A stretch of DNA of 64,000 nt from CALAED01 sp035765195 (GCA_035765195.1 DASTYC010000015.1:1-64000), one strand, 5' to 3'. Shown: positions 24,146-33,836, counted from the first letter of the stretch. Translations and numbers: made by a program. The notes: generated from the letters alone by a model not told the origin.

Positions 24146-26233
24146 GTGGAACGGATATCTCGTGGTCGGCGTGTCGATCTTCCGGCCGAGCTGACGAGTT
24201 TTGTCGGCCGCGAACGGGAGGTCGCCGCGGTCGAAGGGCTGCTCGGGCAGTCTCGGCTGGTGACTCTTACCGGCCCGGGCGGGGTGGGTAAGACCCGGAT
24301 CGCGTTACGCGTGGCGGCGCGACTCCGGAATAGCTATGCCGACGGCGTGTGTCTGGTCGAGCTGTCGGCGCTGCAGGATCCCAGGCTGCTTTCCCATACT
24401 GTCGTCGCCGCCTTGGGGTTGCCCGAGCAAACGGCTCGGCCCTCGGTCGACGTGCTGGTGGAATATCTCCGCGACAAACGACTTTTGCTCATTCTGGATA
24501 CCTGCGAGCATCTCGTCGATTCTTGCGCCATGTTCGTCGATGTACTGCTGCGAGGGGCCGGTGAGCTGCAGGTGCTCGCGACCGGTCGCCAGCCGCTCAA
24601 TTCGATCGGCGAGTACACCCTGTCGATCACGCCGTTGCCCGTTCCCGAGTCGGACGAGGAGCCGTTCGGGGAGAACTACGACGCGTTGGTGTTGTTCGCT
24701 GAGCGCGCGGCCGCGGTGGTGCCGGGGTTCGCGGTGACCGAGGACAATTGGGCCGAGGTGGCCGCCGCGTGTCGCCGGTTGGACGGCATACCGCTGGCGA
24801 TCGAGTTGGCGGTGGTGCGGCTGCGGGCGCTGTCGCTGGAGCAGATGGTGTCGTTGCTGGAGGATCGGTTCCGCTTGCTGACCAGTGGTCCGTGTACGGC
24901 GCTGCCACGGCATCAGACGCTGCGTACGGCCATCGGCTGGAGCCATGAACTGTGTGCTCCCGAGGAGCGGCTGCTGTGGGCGCGGCTGTCGGTATTCGCC
25001 GGCGATTTCGACCTGACCGCCGTGCAGCGGATCTGCGCGAGTGGTGACCTCGCGGCTGAGGACATCCCTTGCTGTTTGGCCGACTTGGTGGACAAGTCCA
25101 TCGTCACTCGGGTGGAAAGTGACCTGGGGACGCGGTATCGGTTGCTGGACACCATCCGCGACTATGGCCGCGAATGGCTGGTCGCTGTAGGCGAAGAAAA
25201 TGAGTACCGTGCGCGCCACCGCGATTTCTACTGTGCCATGGCTCAGCAATTCGATGCGGAGTGGGTGGGTTCGGCCCAGATTTCGTGGGTGAAGCGGTTG
25301 AACGCCGAACGCCCGAACCTGCGGGTGGCCCTCGAATATTGCCTCACCGAGCCGGACGAGGCGATGACGGGACTGACCATGGCGACCAGGTTGTGGGGGT
25401 ATTGGCTGTGCTCGACGCGATTGTCGGAGGGCCGCTACTGGATGGAACAGGGGCTGCATCGGCTGCGCGAGCCGACACCCGTGCGGGCGCAGGCGCTGTG
25501 GCTGACCGGCTGGTTCGCGATCATGCAGGGCGAACCCCCAGTCGGCGAACCCTTGTTCGAGGAGGCCCGCGCCATCGCGGAACAGATCGGTGACGACGCC
25601 GCCCTCGCCTACGCCATCCAGTACTTGGGCTGCGTATACATGTTCCGTGGGGAAGCCAAGCGCGGCCTGCCCATGTGTGAGGAGGCCGTGGCCGGGCTGC
25701 GCAAGCTGGAGGACCGTCCCGGCCTGATGATCGTCCTGCTCCAGCTGGCCCTGTGCTATGTCCTCAACGGCGATATCGATCGGGCTCTTGCCGCCTGCGA
25801 CGAGTCGCTTCGGCTGAACGGGGACAACGACGAGCGGTGGTACCGCGGCTACGCCCTCTACACGAAGGGCCTTGCTTACTGGGTACGTGGTGACTACAGC
25901 AAGAGCACTGAGATGGCATCGGCCGGCCTGACCATGAAGCACGAACTCGGTGATCTTCAGGGCATGGCGCACTGCATGGAAGTGCTCTGCTGGGTCGCCG
26001 CACAGGAGGGCCACTACCATCGGGCCGCCTGGTTGATGGGCGCGGCCGACGTGCTCTGGCACAAGATCGGGTTGCCCTTGTTCGGCATGGAGATCATGGG
26101 GGGTTATCACGATGCGGCCGAACAGCGCGCCCGGCAGGCACTCGGCGAGGACGACTATGCGGAGACCTTCGGGGCAGGGGCCCGGCTCACCTTGGAACAG
26201 GCGGTGAGGCAAGCGACCGCGCCGAGCCAATAA
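24146..26233 (+). CDS. STAND/NB-ARC-type regulatory ATPase with TPR-like repeats, no DNA-binding domain
   Basis: The 695-residue protein resembles the ATPase-TPR part of AfsR/LuxR-type regulators. Walker A is GPGGVGKT (residues 43-50); a Walker B-like LLLILDTCEH follows near residue 110, and a winged-helix-like linker and sensor motifs come later. The C-terminal half (about 400-690) has TPR-like helical repeats. Family members usually end in a LuxR helix-turn-helix or start with a SARP/BTAD domain. Here the protein stops where the HTH would begin, so it must signal through a partner or be a truncated form. Start at GTG 24146. Downstream is the amidase gene, 38 bp away, which it may control. 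Confidence 0.8.
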   Translation: MERISRGRRVDLPAELTSFVGREREVAAVEGLLGQSRLVTLTGPGGVGKTRIALRVAARLRNSYADGVCLVELSALQDPRLLSHTVVAALGLPEQTARPSVDVLVEYLRDKRLLLILDTCEHLVDSCAMFVDVLLRGAGELQVLATGRQPLNSIGEYTLSITPLPVPESDEEPFGENYDALVLFAERAAAVVPGFAVTEDNWAEVAAACRRLDGIPLAIELAVVRLRALSLEQMVSLLEDRFRLLTSGPCTALPRHQTLRTAIGWSHELCAPEERLLWARLSVFAGDFDLTAVQRICASGDLAAEDIPCCLADLVDKSIVTRVESDLGTRYRLLDTIRDYGREWLVAVGEENEYRARHRDFYCAMAQQFDAEWVGSAQISWVKRLNAERPNLRVALEYCLTEPDEAMTGLTMATRLWGYWLCSTRLSEGRYWMEQGLHRLREPTPVRAQALWLTGWFAIMQGEPPVGEPLFEEARAIAEQIGDDAALAYAIQYLGCVYMFRGEAKRGLPMCEEAVAGLRKLEDRPGLMIVLLQLALCYVLNGDIDRALAACDESLRLNGDNDERWYRGYALYTKGLAYWVRGDYSKSTEMASAGLTMKHELGDLQGMAHCMEVLCWVAAQEGHYHRAAWLMGAADVLWHKIGLPLFGMEIMGGYHDAAEQRARQALGEDDYAETFGAGARLTLEQAVRQATAPSQ

Positions 26234-26271
26234 AGCCAAGCGACACCCTGACCGGTGCCGTGGAGGTGGAG

Positions 26272-27195
26272 ATGAAGACGTCATTTCTGGAGCCGGACGA
26301 CCGGACTTTGCACGGCCACTTCTCGCGCGATTTCCCGCCCGTGCTCACCATCGATCCCGGTGATTCGGTACGGCTGCGGACGCTCGACGCCTGGTGGTCG
26401 AGCGGTCCGTACGCGGGCGGGACCATCGATGAACGGCCGCGCGTCCCCCAACACAAGCACGGTTACGGGCACGCGCTCCTCGGCCCGATCGAGATCCGCG
26501 GCGCGCGGGCGGGCATGGTGCTCGAAGTGCGGATCGACGCCGTGATCCCCGCGGCCTGGGGCGCCTGCGCGGCGCGGCAGCGCGAACGCAACGCCCGGTA
26601 CGGCATCGAGGGCGACGGCGGCGTGCACGCCTGGGAACTCGACCCCATCGCGATGACCGGCCGGAACCAGCACGGCCACACGGTGACGCTGCGCCCGTTC
26701 CTCGGCGTGATGGGCATGCCGCCGGCCGAGCCCGGACTCCACTCCACCATCCCGCCGCGGTGGCACGGCGGCAACCTCGACTGCAAAGAGCTCGTCGCCG
26801 GCAGCGTCCTCTACCTGCCCATCCCGGTCGACGGGGCACTGTTCTCCGTCGGGGACGGCCACGCCGCCCAGGGGGACGGCGAGGTCGCCGGGACCGCGAT
26901 CGAATGTCCGATGGAGCGGGTGGACCTGACGTTCGGGCTGCGTTCCGACTGGCCTATTGACGGTCCGGTGGCGCACACTCCGGCCGGATGGCTGACCATG
27001 GGCGTGGCGGACGATCTCGACGAGGCGACCGGGCGCGCCCTGCACTCGATGTTCGGGCTCATCGAACGGCTCCACGGGGTGTCTCGCGCGGACGCCGTGC
27101 TGCTGGCCGGCGTCGCGGTCGATCTTCGCATCACCCAGATCGTGAACGGCGTCGTCGGCGTGCACGCCGTCCTGCCGCCAACGGCGATCCGCTGA
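26272..27195 (+). CDS. Acetamidase/formamidase family protein
   Basis: The 307-residue protein matches the FmdA/AmdA fold: an N-terminal beta-rich domain with VLTIDPGDSVRLRTLDAW, then GHALLGPIEIRGARAGMVLEVRI, PPRWHGGNLDCKEL and FSVGDGHAAQGDGEV, where His and Asp residues of the active site lie. These enzymes release ammonia from formamide, acetamide or related small amides. ATG 26272 is preferred to GTG 26260 because GGAGG lies five to six bases upstream of it. It follows the STAND gene closely and may be in its operon. Substrate identity is not readable; the family annotation is secure. Confidence 0.85.
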   Translation: MKTSFLEPDDRTLHGHFSRDFPPVLTIDPGDSVRLRTLDAWWSSGPYAGGTIDERPRVPQHKHGYGHALLGPIEIRGARAGMVLEVRIDAVIPAAWGACAARQRERNARYGIEGDGGVHAWELDPIAMTGRNQHGHTVTLRPFLGVMGMPPAEPGLHSTIPPRWHGGNLDCKELVAGSVLYLPIPVDGALFSVGDGHAAQGDGEVAGTAIECPMERVDLTFGLRSDWPIDGPVAHTPAGWLTMGVADDLDEATGRALHSMFGLIERLHGVSRADAVLLAGVAVDLRITQIVNGVVGVHAVLPPTAIR

Positions 27196-27293
27196 ACCGC
27201 CGCGATCCGTCGCTCGTATTGGATCTTCGAAGCGTTTCGTCCATCGACTTCGAAATAGCCCGAAGCCTCCCCGATCATTAAGGACGCGCCGCG

Positions 27294-28151
27294 ATGGAGA
27301 CTCACCATTTCACGTTCGGGGCACTCACTCCCGGGCTCGCGTACATCATGTCGTGTGCCGGCTCGTTACTCGGACTGCTGTGCACCACGCGTGCGCAGGT
27401 GCTCACCGGCCGGCCCCGGATCCAATGGCTGATGGCCGGTGCGCTCGCGATCGGCGGAACCGGGATCTGGGTGATGCATTTCATCGGGATGCTCGGATTC
27501 AGCGCGGCGTTCACCGTCATCCGTTATGACATACCGCTCACCTTGTTCAGCGCGGTGATTGCGATCGCGGCCGCCGGCGTCGGCCTGTACATCGCCGGTG
27601 CCCACGGCGCGTCGGGGGGAAGGCTGCTGCTCGGCGGGTTGCTCACCGGGCTCGGCGTGGCCGGCATGCACTACACGGGCATGGCCGCGATGAACATGAA
27701 CGCGGCCATCAGTTACGATCCCGCGCTGGTCATGGCCTCGATCGTGATCGCGATCGTCGCGGCGACCGCGGCGCTGTGGGCCGCGGTGCACCTGCGCAAC
27801 ATGCGAGCCACCGTAGGCGCCGCTCTCATCATGGGCGTCGCCGTGAGCGCCATGCACTACACCGGCATGTTCGCGATGCACGTAGAGGGTTTGGAGGCAA
27901 GTGCGGTCCCCTCGGGCGCCCAGCCGCGGGCGTTCCTCGTACCGATCATTCTCGGGTTGAGCATCAGCACGATGTGCCTGCTGACCGCCCTGGGCGTCGC
28001 CCCCACGCCGCAGGAGATGCAGCGCGAGGCGCGGCTCATGGAACAGCTCGCGAGGAGGAACGCCAGCAGATCCCTCCGGCCGAACGCCGCCTATCCCCCG
28101 CCACGGCATCAAGCACCCCCGCCCCTACGACGCCAAAACCCCCACCCCTGA
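27294..28151 (+). CDS. MHYT-domain integral membrane sensor
   Basis: The 285-residue protein has about seven transmembrane helices and the MHYT motifs that name the family: WVMHFIGM near residue 60, AGMHYTGM near residue 123 and SAMHYTGM near residue 186. The conserved Met and His are proposed to bind a metal and sense oxygen, CO or NO in the membrane. No GGDEF, EAL or kinase output domain follows; the C-terminus is a Pro/Arg-rich tail of about 45 residues. A stand-alone MHYT protein has no known partner here. Start at ATG 27294 follows a weak Shine-Dalgarno. Confidence 0.85.
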   Translation: METHHFTFGALTPGLAYIMSCAGSLLGLLCTTRAQVLTGRPRIQWLMAGALAIGGTGIWVMHFIGMLGFSAAFTVIRYDIPLTLFSAVIAIAAAGVGLYIAGAHGASGGRLLLGGLLTGLGVAGMHYTGMAAMNMNAAISYDPALVMASIVIAIVAATAALWAAVHLRNMRATVGAALIMGVAVSAMHYTGMFAMHVEGLEASAVPSGAQPRAFLVPIILGLSISTMCLLTALGVAPTPQEMQREARLMEQLARRNASRSLRPNAAYPPPRHQAPPPLRRQNPHP

Positions 28152-28272
28152 CAGCCGCGAGCCACGAAATGTTTGATTTGAAATAATGATTATCCAGACG
28201 GGTGCTGTTGGACCATAGCCGACCGAATATCCGATGGCGCGCCTTTGACTTTCTCGCCGCTCGAGGAGACGT

Positions 28273-29193
28273 ATGCAGCTCGGCCTGTTCACCGCCTGTC
28301 TTCCGTGGCTCACGCTCGAGGAGGTCGCTGATTGGGCGGCGTCAGCCGGCTACGACGCCCTGGAGGTCGCGGCGTGGCCGTCTGGCGGCGACCACCCGCA
28401 CCACGCCACCCACCTTGAGGTGGACGGCCCGCCCATCGACACCGACCGCATCGGGGCACTGTTCGCCGAGCACGGCCTGGCTCTGTCCGCGGTGAGCTGC
28501 TACGAGAACAACCTCATCGGTGATCCGGTCGAGCGCCGGCGGATCCACAGCCATCTCCAGGCCTGCATCCGCGCCGCCTCGGCACTCGGCGTGCCGCACG
28601 TTGGCACGTTTGTCGGCCGGGACGCCACCAGGACGGTCTCGGACAACCTTCGGGAGGCCGAGCGGGTGCTGCCCGAACTGGTCCGGTACGCCAACGACCA
28701 TGGCGTCCGGCTGGTCATCGAGAACTGCCCGATGGAGGGCTGGCATCCCGACGGATACCCAGGCAACCTCGCCTACTCGCCCGAGCTGTGGGACTGGCTG
28801 TTCGGCCTCGGGCTGTACCTGAACTATGACCCGTCGCACCTGGTGTGGCTCGGTATCGATCCGGTCGATGCCCTCCGGTCGTGTCTCAAGTCGGGCAGGG
28901 TGCTCCACGTCCAGGCCAAGGACATCGAGGTCGACACGCGATCCTTGACGCGGTACAGCATCTTCGGCAAGGCGGTCGACCGCACCCGGCCCGAGGACAC
29001 CGGCTGGTGGCGGTACCGCGTCCCCGGTCGTGGCCGGCTCGACTGGAACCGGATCATCGACACGCTCTACACCGGCGGCTTCGACGGCGCGGTCGCCGTC
29101 GAGCACGAGGACCCCGTCTGGGGCGGCACCCACGCCAAGATCAAGCAGGGACTGGAGATCGCGGCGCAGACCCTGCGTCCGCTGATCCGCTGA
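28273..29193 (+). CDS. Sugar phosphate isomerase/epimerase (xylose isomerase-like TIM barrel)
   Basis: The 306-residue protein is of the AP endonuclease 2 / xylose isomerase-like family. Metal-binding residues can be placed: Glu150 in VIENCP, Asp186 and His189 in NYDPSHL, His212 in LHVQAKD and Glu277 in AVEHEDPVW. GAGGAG precedes ATG 28273. Relatives include sugar epimerases and inositol-catabolism enzymes, and substrate cannot be predicted from sequence. It is alone on the plus strand, convergent with the WD40-KAP gene four bases away, so it is probably transcribed separately. Confidence 0.83.
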   Translation: MQLGLFTACLPWLTLEEVADWAASAGYDALEVAAWPSGGDHPHHATHLEVDGPPIDTDRIGALFAEHGLALSAVSCYENNLIGDPVERRRIHSHLQACIRAASALGVPHVGTFVGRDATRTVSDNLREAERVLPELVRYANDHGVRLVIENCPMEGWHPDGYPGNLAYSPELWDWLFGLGLYLNYDPSHLVWLGIDPVDALRSCLKSGRVLHVQAKDIEVDTRSLTRYSIFGKAVDRTRPEDTGWWRYRVPGRGRLDWNRIIDTLYTGGFDGAVAVEHEDPVWGGTHAKIKQGLEIAAQTLRPLIR

Positions 29194-29196
29194 CGA

Positions 29197-31701
29197 TCAT
29201 GACTCATCGGCACCGAGCGGATGGGCTCGACCGAGACAGCGGGCCAACGACGCCAGGCCGCACCCGCCCAGCACGTCCCGCACACCGGGCAGGTCCCAGC
29301 ACGGGTCCTTGCCGTTGACCAGGTCATCGAGGCGCAGCCGGTTGGCGAGCACGGGAAACCTGACCAGCAGAATCGCCGCGCGCGCCATGGCGTCATCGTC
29401 CTCGGTGTGCCCGACGTGGTACCTGACCGCCTGCAGCATCCCCAACGTGTTCGCGATGCGCTTGATCATGCGGGGGTTGGCCGGCATCAGGCTCGCGTAC
29501 GTGTGCAGGAGATGGTGGCCGCGTGCGTCACTCGCGGCGGGGGTGGCCTCCTGGCGCACGCGGTCGATCCGCATACTCTCTTGGTCGCGGACGGGCGGTG
29601 TCGCGTCTGGGAGCGCAGGGTCTGCCTGCGGGCCGGTGTTGTCGATCGCCGTGCGGACGGCCACCTGCTCCGGCGATACTCCCGGCCCGTTCGCCGCACC
29701 GTCCGCCGGTGCACTGACCACGTCGTCAAGGTACGTCGCGACCTGCTCAGCGGACAGGTCCGGGACGAGCACCACGTGGTCGAACACCTTCTGAGCGAAA
29801 TCCGATCCGAGATCACGGGTAGCGGACCCGGGGTTCTGGAAATCGGCGAACTGAGACGTGAAGGCCTGCCTGACCCAGTGGCCGTCGGCGAGCACGAGGA
29901 CGAACAGGCGTGCCGGCTCCCGGCGACGGGGCCGGCCGCGGGCCGGCGGTTGGCGCAGGATCGTGTGCACCGTCTCCAGGAGCTTCACCACCCGGTCCGG
30001 GGGGCACCGGTCCAGGTCGTCGATGACCAGCAGGATCGGCCGACGCACATCCTGACCGGCCCGGCCGGGTGACACGCGCGGCGCCCAGCCGCGCAACCAG
30101 CCGATCATGTCGGCGACCTGGCCCAACGGGTTGTCCTCCGTATGCAGGTGCAGACGGCCGAACGGAGCGGAATGCCAAAACAGCGTCCTCCCGAGCATCT
30201 GACCGATGCCGACCAGGCCGCCGATCCCCGCCGCGATGGCGACCACCGTCTGTACCCACGACGGCGAGAGGAACGTGCTCAGCAGCCCGCCGCCCAGGGC
30301 TACTACGAGGGCGGTCAGCGTCGCCGGCGACCGTGTCGTCCGCGCCCCCACCGACCAGACGTGCATGAACGCGCGGGTGGCCCAGGATCGAGATCGGCGC
30401 ACCTCCTTTTCGATCGCGGCGGCCAGCGACCACCACTCGGGTGCGATCGCGCACTCCCGCCAGGCCTCATAGTCCACCACCAGCGGCGGCGTCCAGTTCG
30501 GTCCGTGCGCCTGCTCGTCATGAAGGAGAAGCCTGACCAACGTGCTCTTGCCGGAACCCCACGGGCCGTCGACGTGCACCACCGCGCTCGTGCTGGCGGA
30601 ATTCGCGGCCAGCTCGCTCAGCAGCGCGCCCAGGTGCGCGGCCAGTACCCGCCGTCCCAGCCCGTCCCGGACCCGGGTGGAGTCGACCTGCGCCTCCGCG
30701 GACATGCGCGGCTGCGAGTCCCACATCACCGGGGCGATGATCACGGCTCCGTTTACGCCGATTGCCAGCCTGACGCGGCCCTCAAGGTCCGGCACGGTTG
30801 CGAGGGAGAAGACGCCACTATCGGGGATTCGTTCGGGGCGGCCGATCTGCTGACCGGTACGGGCGTCCCAGCACGACAGCCGGCCGTTTGTGTCGCCGCC
30901 GATCAGCGCCACCTTGCCATCGCGCAACGTGACGACGACAACGTCGGACAGGCTGCCGGGACCGACGATGATCGGGTCGCCCAGACGTACCCCGGTGTCC
31001 TCCCAGCGAGACAAGCCACCGTTGTTGCCGACGGCAACCACGAGCGACGGGCCGGTCGGCATCTCCGCGACGGCCAGCCCCCACACCGCTCCGCGCTCGC
31101 TGTGTAACGGCGGCCCGAGCGGCTGCCCCGTTTCGGCGTCCCAGCGGCACACCGTCCCCTCGTCTCCCCCCGTCACCAGCGTCGGCCTGCCGTCGATCGG
31201 TGTCCCCGCGGTCATGGCCCGTACGGGACCCTCATGGTCACCGAACGGCTCGCCGACGGTCTCGCCCGTCTCGGCGTCCCAGCGGCGAATCCGCCCGTCG
31301 TCCCACCCGGTGAACAGCACCGCCCTCGGCCCCGGGACCGTCAGTGCCGCCATGGACCACACAGGCCCGCTCTCCGATGAGATCGCTCGGCCGACCGTCA
31401 CGCCTTGGGCGCCCTCCCACAGCTGCACCGTCCCGCGGGTGCCCCCGGTGGCGAACCGGACGCGCCCGTCGGGCAGCGTCACGGCGGCCATCGACCGCAC
31501 CACGAGCGGGTCCGCCGCCGTCGCGTCGCTGATCGGCTCGCCACTCGCGCCGTTCCACCAGGCGACCCTGCCGTTCGAGCCGCCGGCCGCGACGACCAAC
31601 GTGCCGTCGGGCAGCGTGGTGGTCGTGAGGGCCCAGATCGGCCCCCGCAGAGGACCGGTCAACCGCAGGATGCCGGCGTCCTGCGGGCTGCCGGCGGTCA
31701 C
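29197..31701 (-). CDS. WD40-repeat / KAP family P-loop NTPase fusion protein
   Basis: The protein has about 834 residues from GTG 31701 (GGAGGG four bases upstream); an ATG at 31839 would add 46 residues. The N-terminal half, to about residue 320, is a WD40-type propeller with seven or so repeats, several with GRIRRWDAETG-like ends. The C-terminal half is a KAP NTPase: Walker A GPWGSGKST (about 379-387), two transmembrane helices at about 463-500, and the KAP Walker B LLVIDDLDRCPPDR (about 557-570) with the characteristic DR. KAP NTPases are membrane-associated and occur in predicted conflict and defence proteins; WD40 domains serve there as sensors. No effector is fused. The gene stands alone and may be a sensor-scaffold of a defence or signalling system. 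Confidence 0.82.
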   Translation of the reverse strand: MTAGSPQDAGILRLTGPLRGPIWALTTTTLPDGTLVVAAGGSNGRVAWWNGASGEPISDATAADPLVVRSMAAVTLPDGRVRFATGGTRGTVQLWEGAQGVTVGRAISSESGPVWSMAALTVPGPRAVLFTGWDDGRIRRWDAETGETVGEPFGDHEGPVRAMTAGTPIDGRPTLVTGGDEGTVCRWDAETGQPLGPPLHSERGAVWGLAVAEMPTGPSLVVAVGNNGGLSRWEDTGVRLGDPIIVGPGSLSDVVVVTLRDGKVALIGGDTNGRLSCWDARTGQQIGRPERIPDSGVFSLATVPDLEGRVRLAIGVNGAVIIAPVMWDSQPRMSAEAQVDSTRVRDGLGRRVLAAHLGALLSELAANSASTSAVVHVDGPWGSGKSTLVRLLLHDEQAHGPNWTPPLVVDYEAWRECAIAPEWWSLAAAIEKEVRRSRSWATRAFMHVWSVGARTTRSPATLTALVVALGGGLLSTFLSPSWVQTVVAIAAGIGGLVGIGQMLGRTLFWHSAPFGRLHLHTEDNPLGQVADMIGWLRGWAPRVSPGRAGQDVRRPILLVIDDLDRCPPDRVVKLLETVHTILRQPPARGRPRRREPARLFVLVLADGHWVRQAFTSQFADFQNPGSATRDLGSDFAQKVFDHVVLVPDLSAEQVATYLDDVVSAPADGAANGPGVSPEQVAVRTAIDNTGPQADPALPDATPPVRDQESMRIDRVRQEATPAASDARGHHLLHTYASLMPANPRMIKRIANTLGMLQAVRYHVGHTEDDDAMARAAILLVRFPVLANRLRLDDLVNGKDPCWDLPGVRDVLGGCGLASLARCLGRAHPLGADES

Positions 31702-31795
31702 CCGACCCTCCATCGTGCTGACCGCGGCAGCGAAGAGCGCGACGCGGCAGACGAGCGCACCGATAACATCCGCACCTCGGCATGGTAGGGAGTTT

Positions 31796-32680
31796 TCATG
31801 CTCGAAGGTACGCGACGGGCAGACCACCAACAGACCCATTTATGTCGTGTGGCCGGCGTGACCTGTGGTCGGCCTCGCGTTGTGGCCAGGCGATGTCGTC
31901 GACTGCGAGCCATGGTTCGCCGGCCACGGTCGCGGGGGTGGCTCTGGTGAACGCCACGACGTCGCGATGCAGGTGTGACTGATCGGCGTAGCCGCTTTCG
32001 GCCGCGACTCGGGCCGCGTCCACACCCGCGGCCAAGCGGTGGGCGGCGTGGTCGAAGCGGACCAGCTTCGCGGCGCGTTTGGGCGGCAGGCCGATCTGCG
32101 AGTGGAACCGAGACCACAGGCGCTTGCGGCTCCATCCGACCTCCGCCGCCAACATGTCGACCCGGACCTGGCCGCGGCCGACGAGGATCCGGTGCCAGGC
32201 CCAGGCCACCTCCGGATCTACCGGCGGCCCCGCCTGACGCCGGCGGGCGAGCAACGCGTCAGTCAACGCGAACCGCTCCTCCCACGACGAGGCGTCGTTG
32301 AGTCGCTCGCGGATACGTGACGCCTGGCGGCCCCACAGGTCGTCGAGAGCGGCTATGGCGCCGTCCAGATCGGCAGGGGAGACGCCCAGAACCGCGCGTG
32401 CCACCACCGGGGACAGGCGCACCTGCACGGCCTCGAAGTTCTCGCCCCGCACCCGGACACCGCCGGGTCCGAATCCGAGTCCGGCGACGAGACTCCCCCG
32501 CTGCTGCCGTCCCGCGGCATCGTCCACGATCAGCGGGCCGGCGCCGAACTCCACAACCAGGGTCACGGCCGGGTGCGGGATCGCCCGGTGGCCAACCGGC
32601 GTTATGCCACGGTCACGGAACCCCGCCATGCTGACACCGGCAACCTGGCTGGGCCGCGCCGGGCGCGCGACGTCCCACAC
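31796..32680 (-). CDS. AraC-family transcriptional regulator
   Basis: The protein has about 294 residues from GTG 32680, chosen because GAGGA lies seven bases upstream; longer starts at 32719 and at ATG 32791 are possible. An N-terminal cupin-like sensing region (with AIPHPAVTLVVEFG) is followed by the paired AraC helix-turn-helix (about 170-270), where AAEVGWSRKRLWSRFHSQIGL and AAESGYADQSHLHRDVVAFT are the two recognition units. The gene is divergent from the hydrolase at 32790, and an upstream ATG would make both start codons overlap. It probably controls that hydrolase. Confidence 0.83.
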   Translation of the reverse strand: MWDVARPARPSQVAGVSMAGFRDRGITPVGHRAIPHPAVTLVVEFGAGPLIVDDAAGRQQRGSLVAGLGFGPGGVRVRGENFEAVQVRLSPVVARAVLGVSPADLDGAIAALDDLWGRQASRIRERLNDASSWEERFALTDALLARRRQAGPPVDPEVAWAWHRILVGRGQVRVDMLAAEVGWSRKRLWSRFHSQIGLPPKRAAKLVRFDHAAHRLAAGVDAARVAAESGYADQSHLHRDVVAFTRATPATVAGEPWLAVDDIAWPQREADHRSRRPHDINGSVGGLPVAYLRA

Positions 32681-32789
32681 AGCCGCGTCCTCACGCTTCT
32701 CCACAGCCGATCGAATCACCTCACGCCACGCCGGCCGGCCGGAACATTTGTTCAAGCCACCAGCATCCACGCGTGGTGACAGTGACCCC

Positions 32790-33836
32790 ATGACTACTTC
32801 GCCAGCGTTCGATAACCAGCTAGCCGACCCCGGTCCGCGATCCCCTGGCCGGGAGCCGCGTGCCGGACGCCTCCGCCGTCGCAGGCGGCGCATCATCGCA
32901 TCAACAACCCTTCTCGCCGTCGTCGGGCTGCTCGTGGGAAACACGGCGATGGTGAACGGGCAGGAGGCCGACGCCACTGGAAACTCGACCCTGTCGTTGG
33001 ACGGCGGGAAGGTCTATGTGAGCCAGGACGGTCCCCGTGACGCTCCGGCACTCGTCCTGGTCCACGGGCTCGGCGCCTCGATTCGCTGGTGGGATCCGGT
33101 CGTGGTGAGGTTGGCGAGTTCCTACCACGTCATCCGGATCGACCTGCTCGGGCATGGCCGGTCCGCCAAACCGGCCGGCGGCGGCTACGCGATCCCACAG
33201 CAGGCACACCGCGTCGGGCAGGCATTGGACCGGCTCGGCGTCAACCGCGCGATAGTGGTCGGCCATTCCACCGGCGGCTACGTCGCCACCGCCCTCGCCG
33301 AACAACGAGGCGACCTGGTCACCGCACTGGCGCTCATCGACACCGGACCCCGCAGGGACGCCTTCATCTCCGACGGGCTTGTCGGCAAGCTCGTCGATGT
33401 CCCCGTGGTGGGACAACTCCTGTGGCGACTGCGCACCGACGGCATCATCCGCCGCGGGTTGAGCACGGCGTTCGCGCCAGGATTCAAGGCCCCGCGGCAG
33501 CTGGTCGACGATACCCGCGCCATGACCTACCACGCGCTCACTGCCGCGTCACATGCGTCCGACGACTATCTGAAACAGCGTCCGCTGCCGGAGCGGCTCG
33601 CTCCCCTCGCCAAACCCCTGCTAGTGATCTTCGGCGAGCAGGATCGGAGATGGCGATCCTCATCCGCCGCCTCGTACCGCGCCCTCGCGGGCGCGAAAGT
33701 CGAGCTGCTACCCGGTGTCGGACACTCACCGATGCTCGAGGATCCGCCGCGGACCGCCGCGCTCCTGCTCACCTTCGCCAGTTCCGTGTGGCGGACGCCA
33801 ACGTCTGGACGGGCCGTCGCTTCCGGTGCCCACTGA
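32790..33836 (+). CDS. Membrane-anchored alpha/beta hydrolase
   Basis: The 348-residue protein has an Arg-rich tail, one transmembrane or signal-anchor helix (about residues 36-52), and an alpha/beta hydrolase domain facing outward. The triad is Ser160 in VVGHSTGG, Asp285 in FGEQDRRW and His312 in GVGHSPM; HGLG at residues 92-95 is the oxyanion hole. It resembles esterase and haloalkane- or epoxide-type hydrolases, but the substrate is open. A long open frame upstream overlaps the AraC gene on the opposite strand and is not coding. Divergent from the AraC regulator, which may respond to its substrate. Confidence 0.82.
   Translation: MTTSPAFDNQLADPGPRSPGREPRAGRLRRRRRRIIASTTLLAVVGLLVGNTAMVNGQEADATGNSTLSLDGGKVYVSQDGPRDAPALVLVHGLGASIRWWDPVVVRLASSYHVIRIDLLGHGRSAKPAGGGYAIPQQAHRVGQALDRLGVNRAIVVGHSTGGYVATALAEQRGDLVTALALIDTGPRRDAFISDGLVGKLVDVPVVGQLLWRLRTDGIIRRGLSTAFAPGFKAPRQLVDDTRAMTYHALTAASHASDDYLKQRPLPERLAPLAKPLLVIFGEQDRRWRSSSAASYRALAGAKVELLPGVGHSPMLEDPPRTAALLLTFASSVWRTPTSGRAVASGAH

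Noticed and set aside
24305..26284. 660-residue minus-strand open frame over the STAND gene
   Set aside because: Gln/His/Arg-rich nonsense sequence without motifs, opposite a gene with Walker motifs and correct codon bias.
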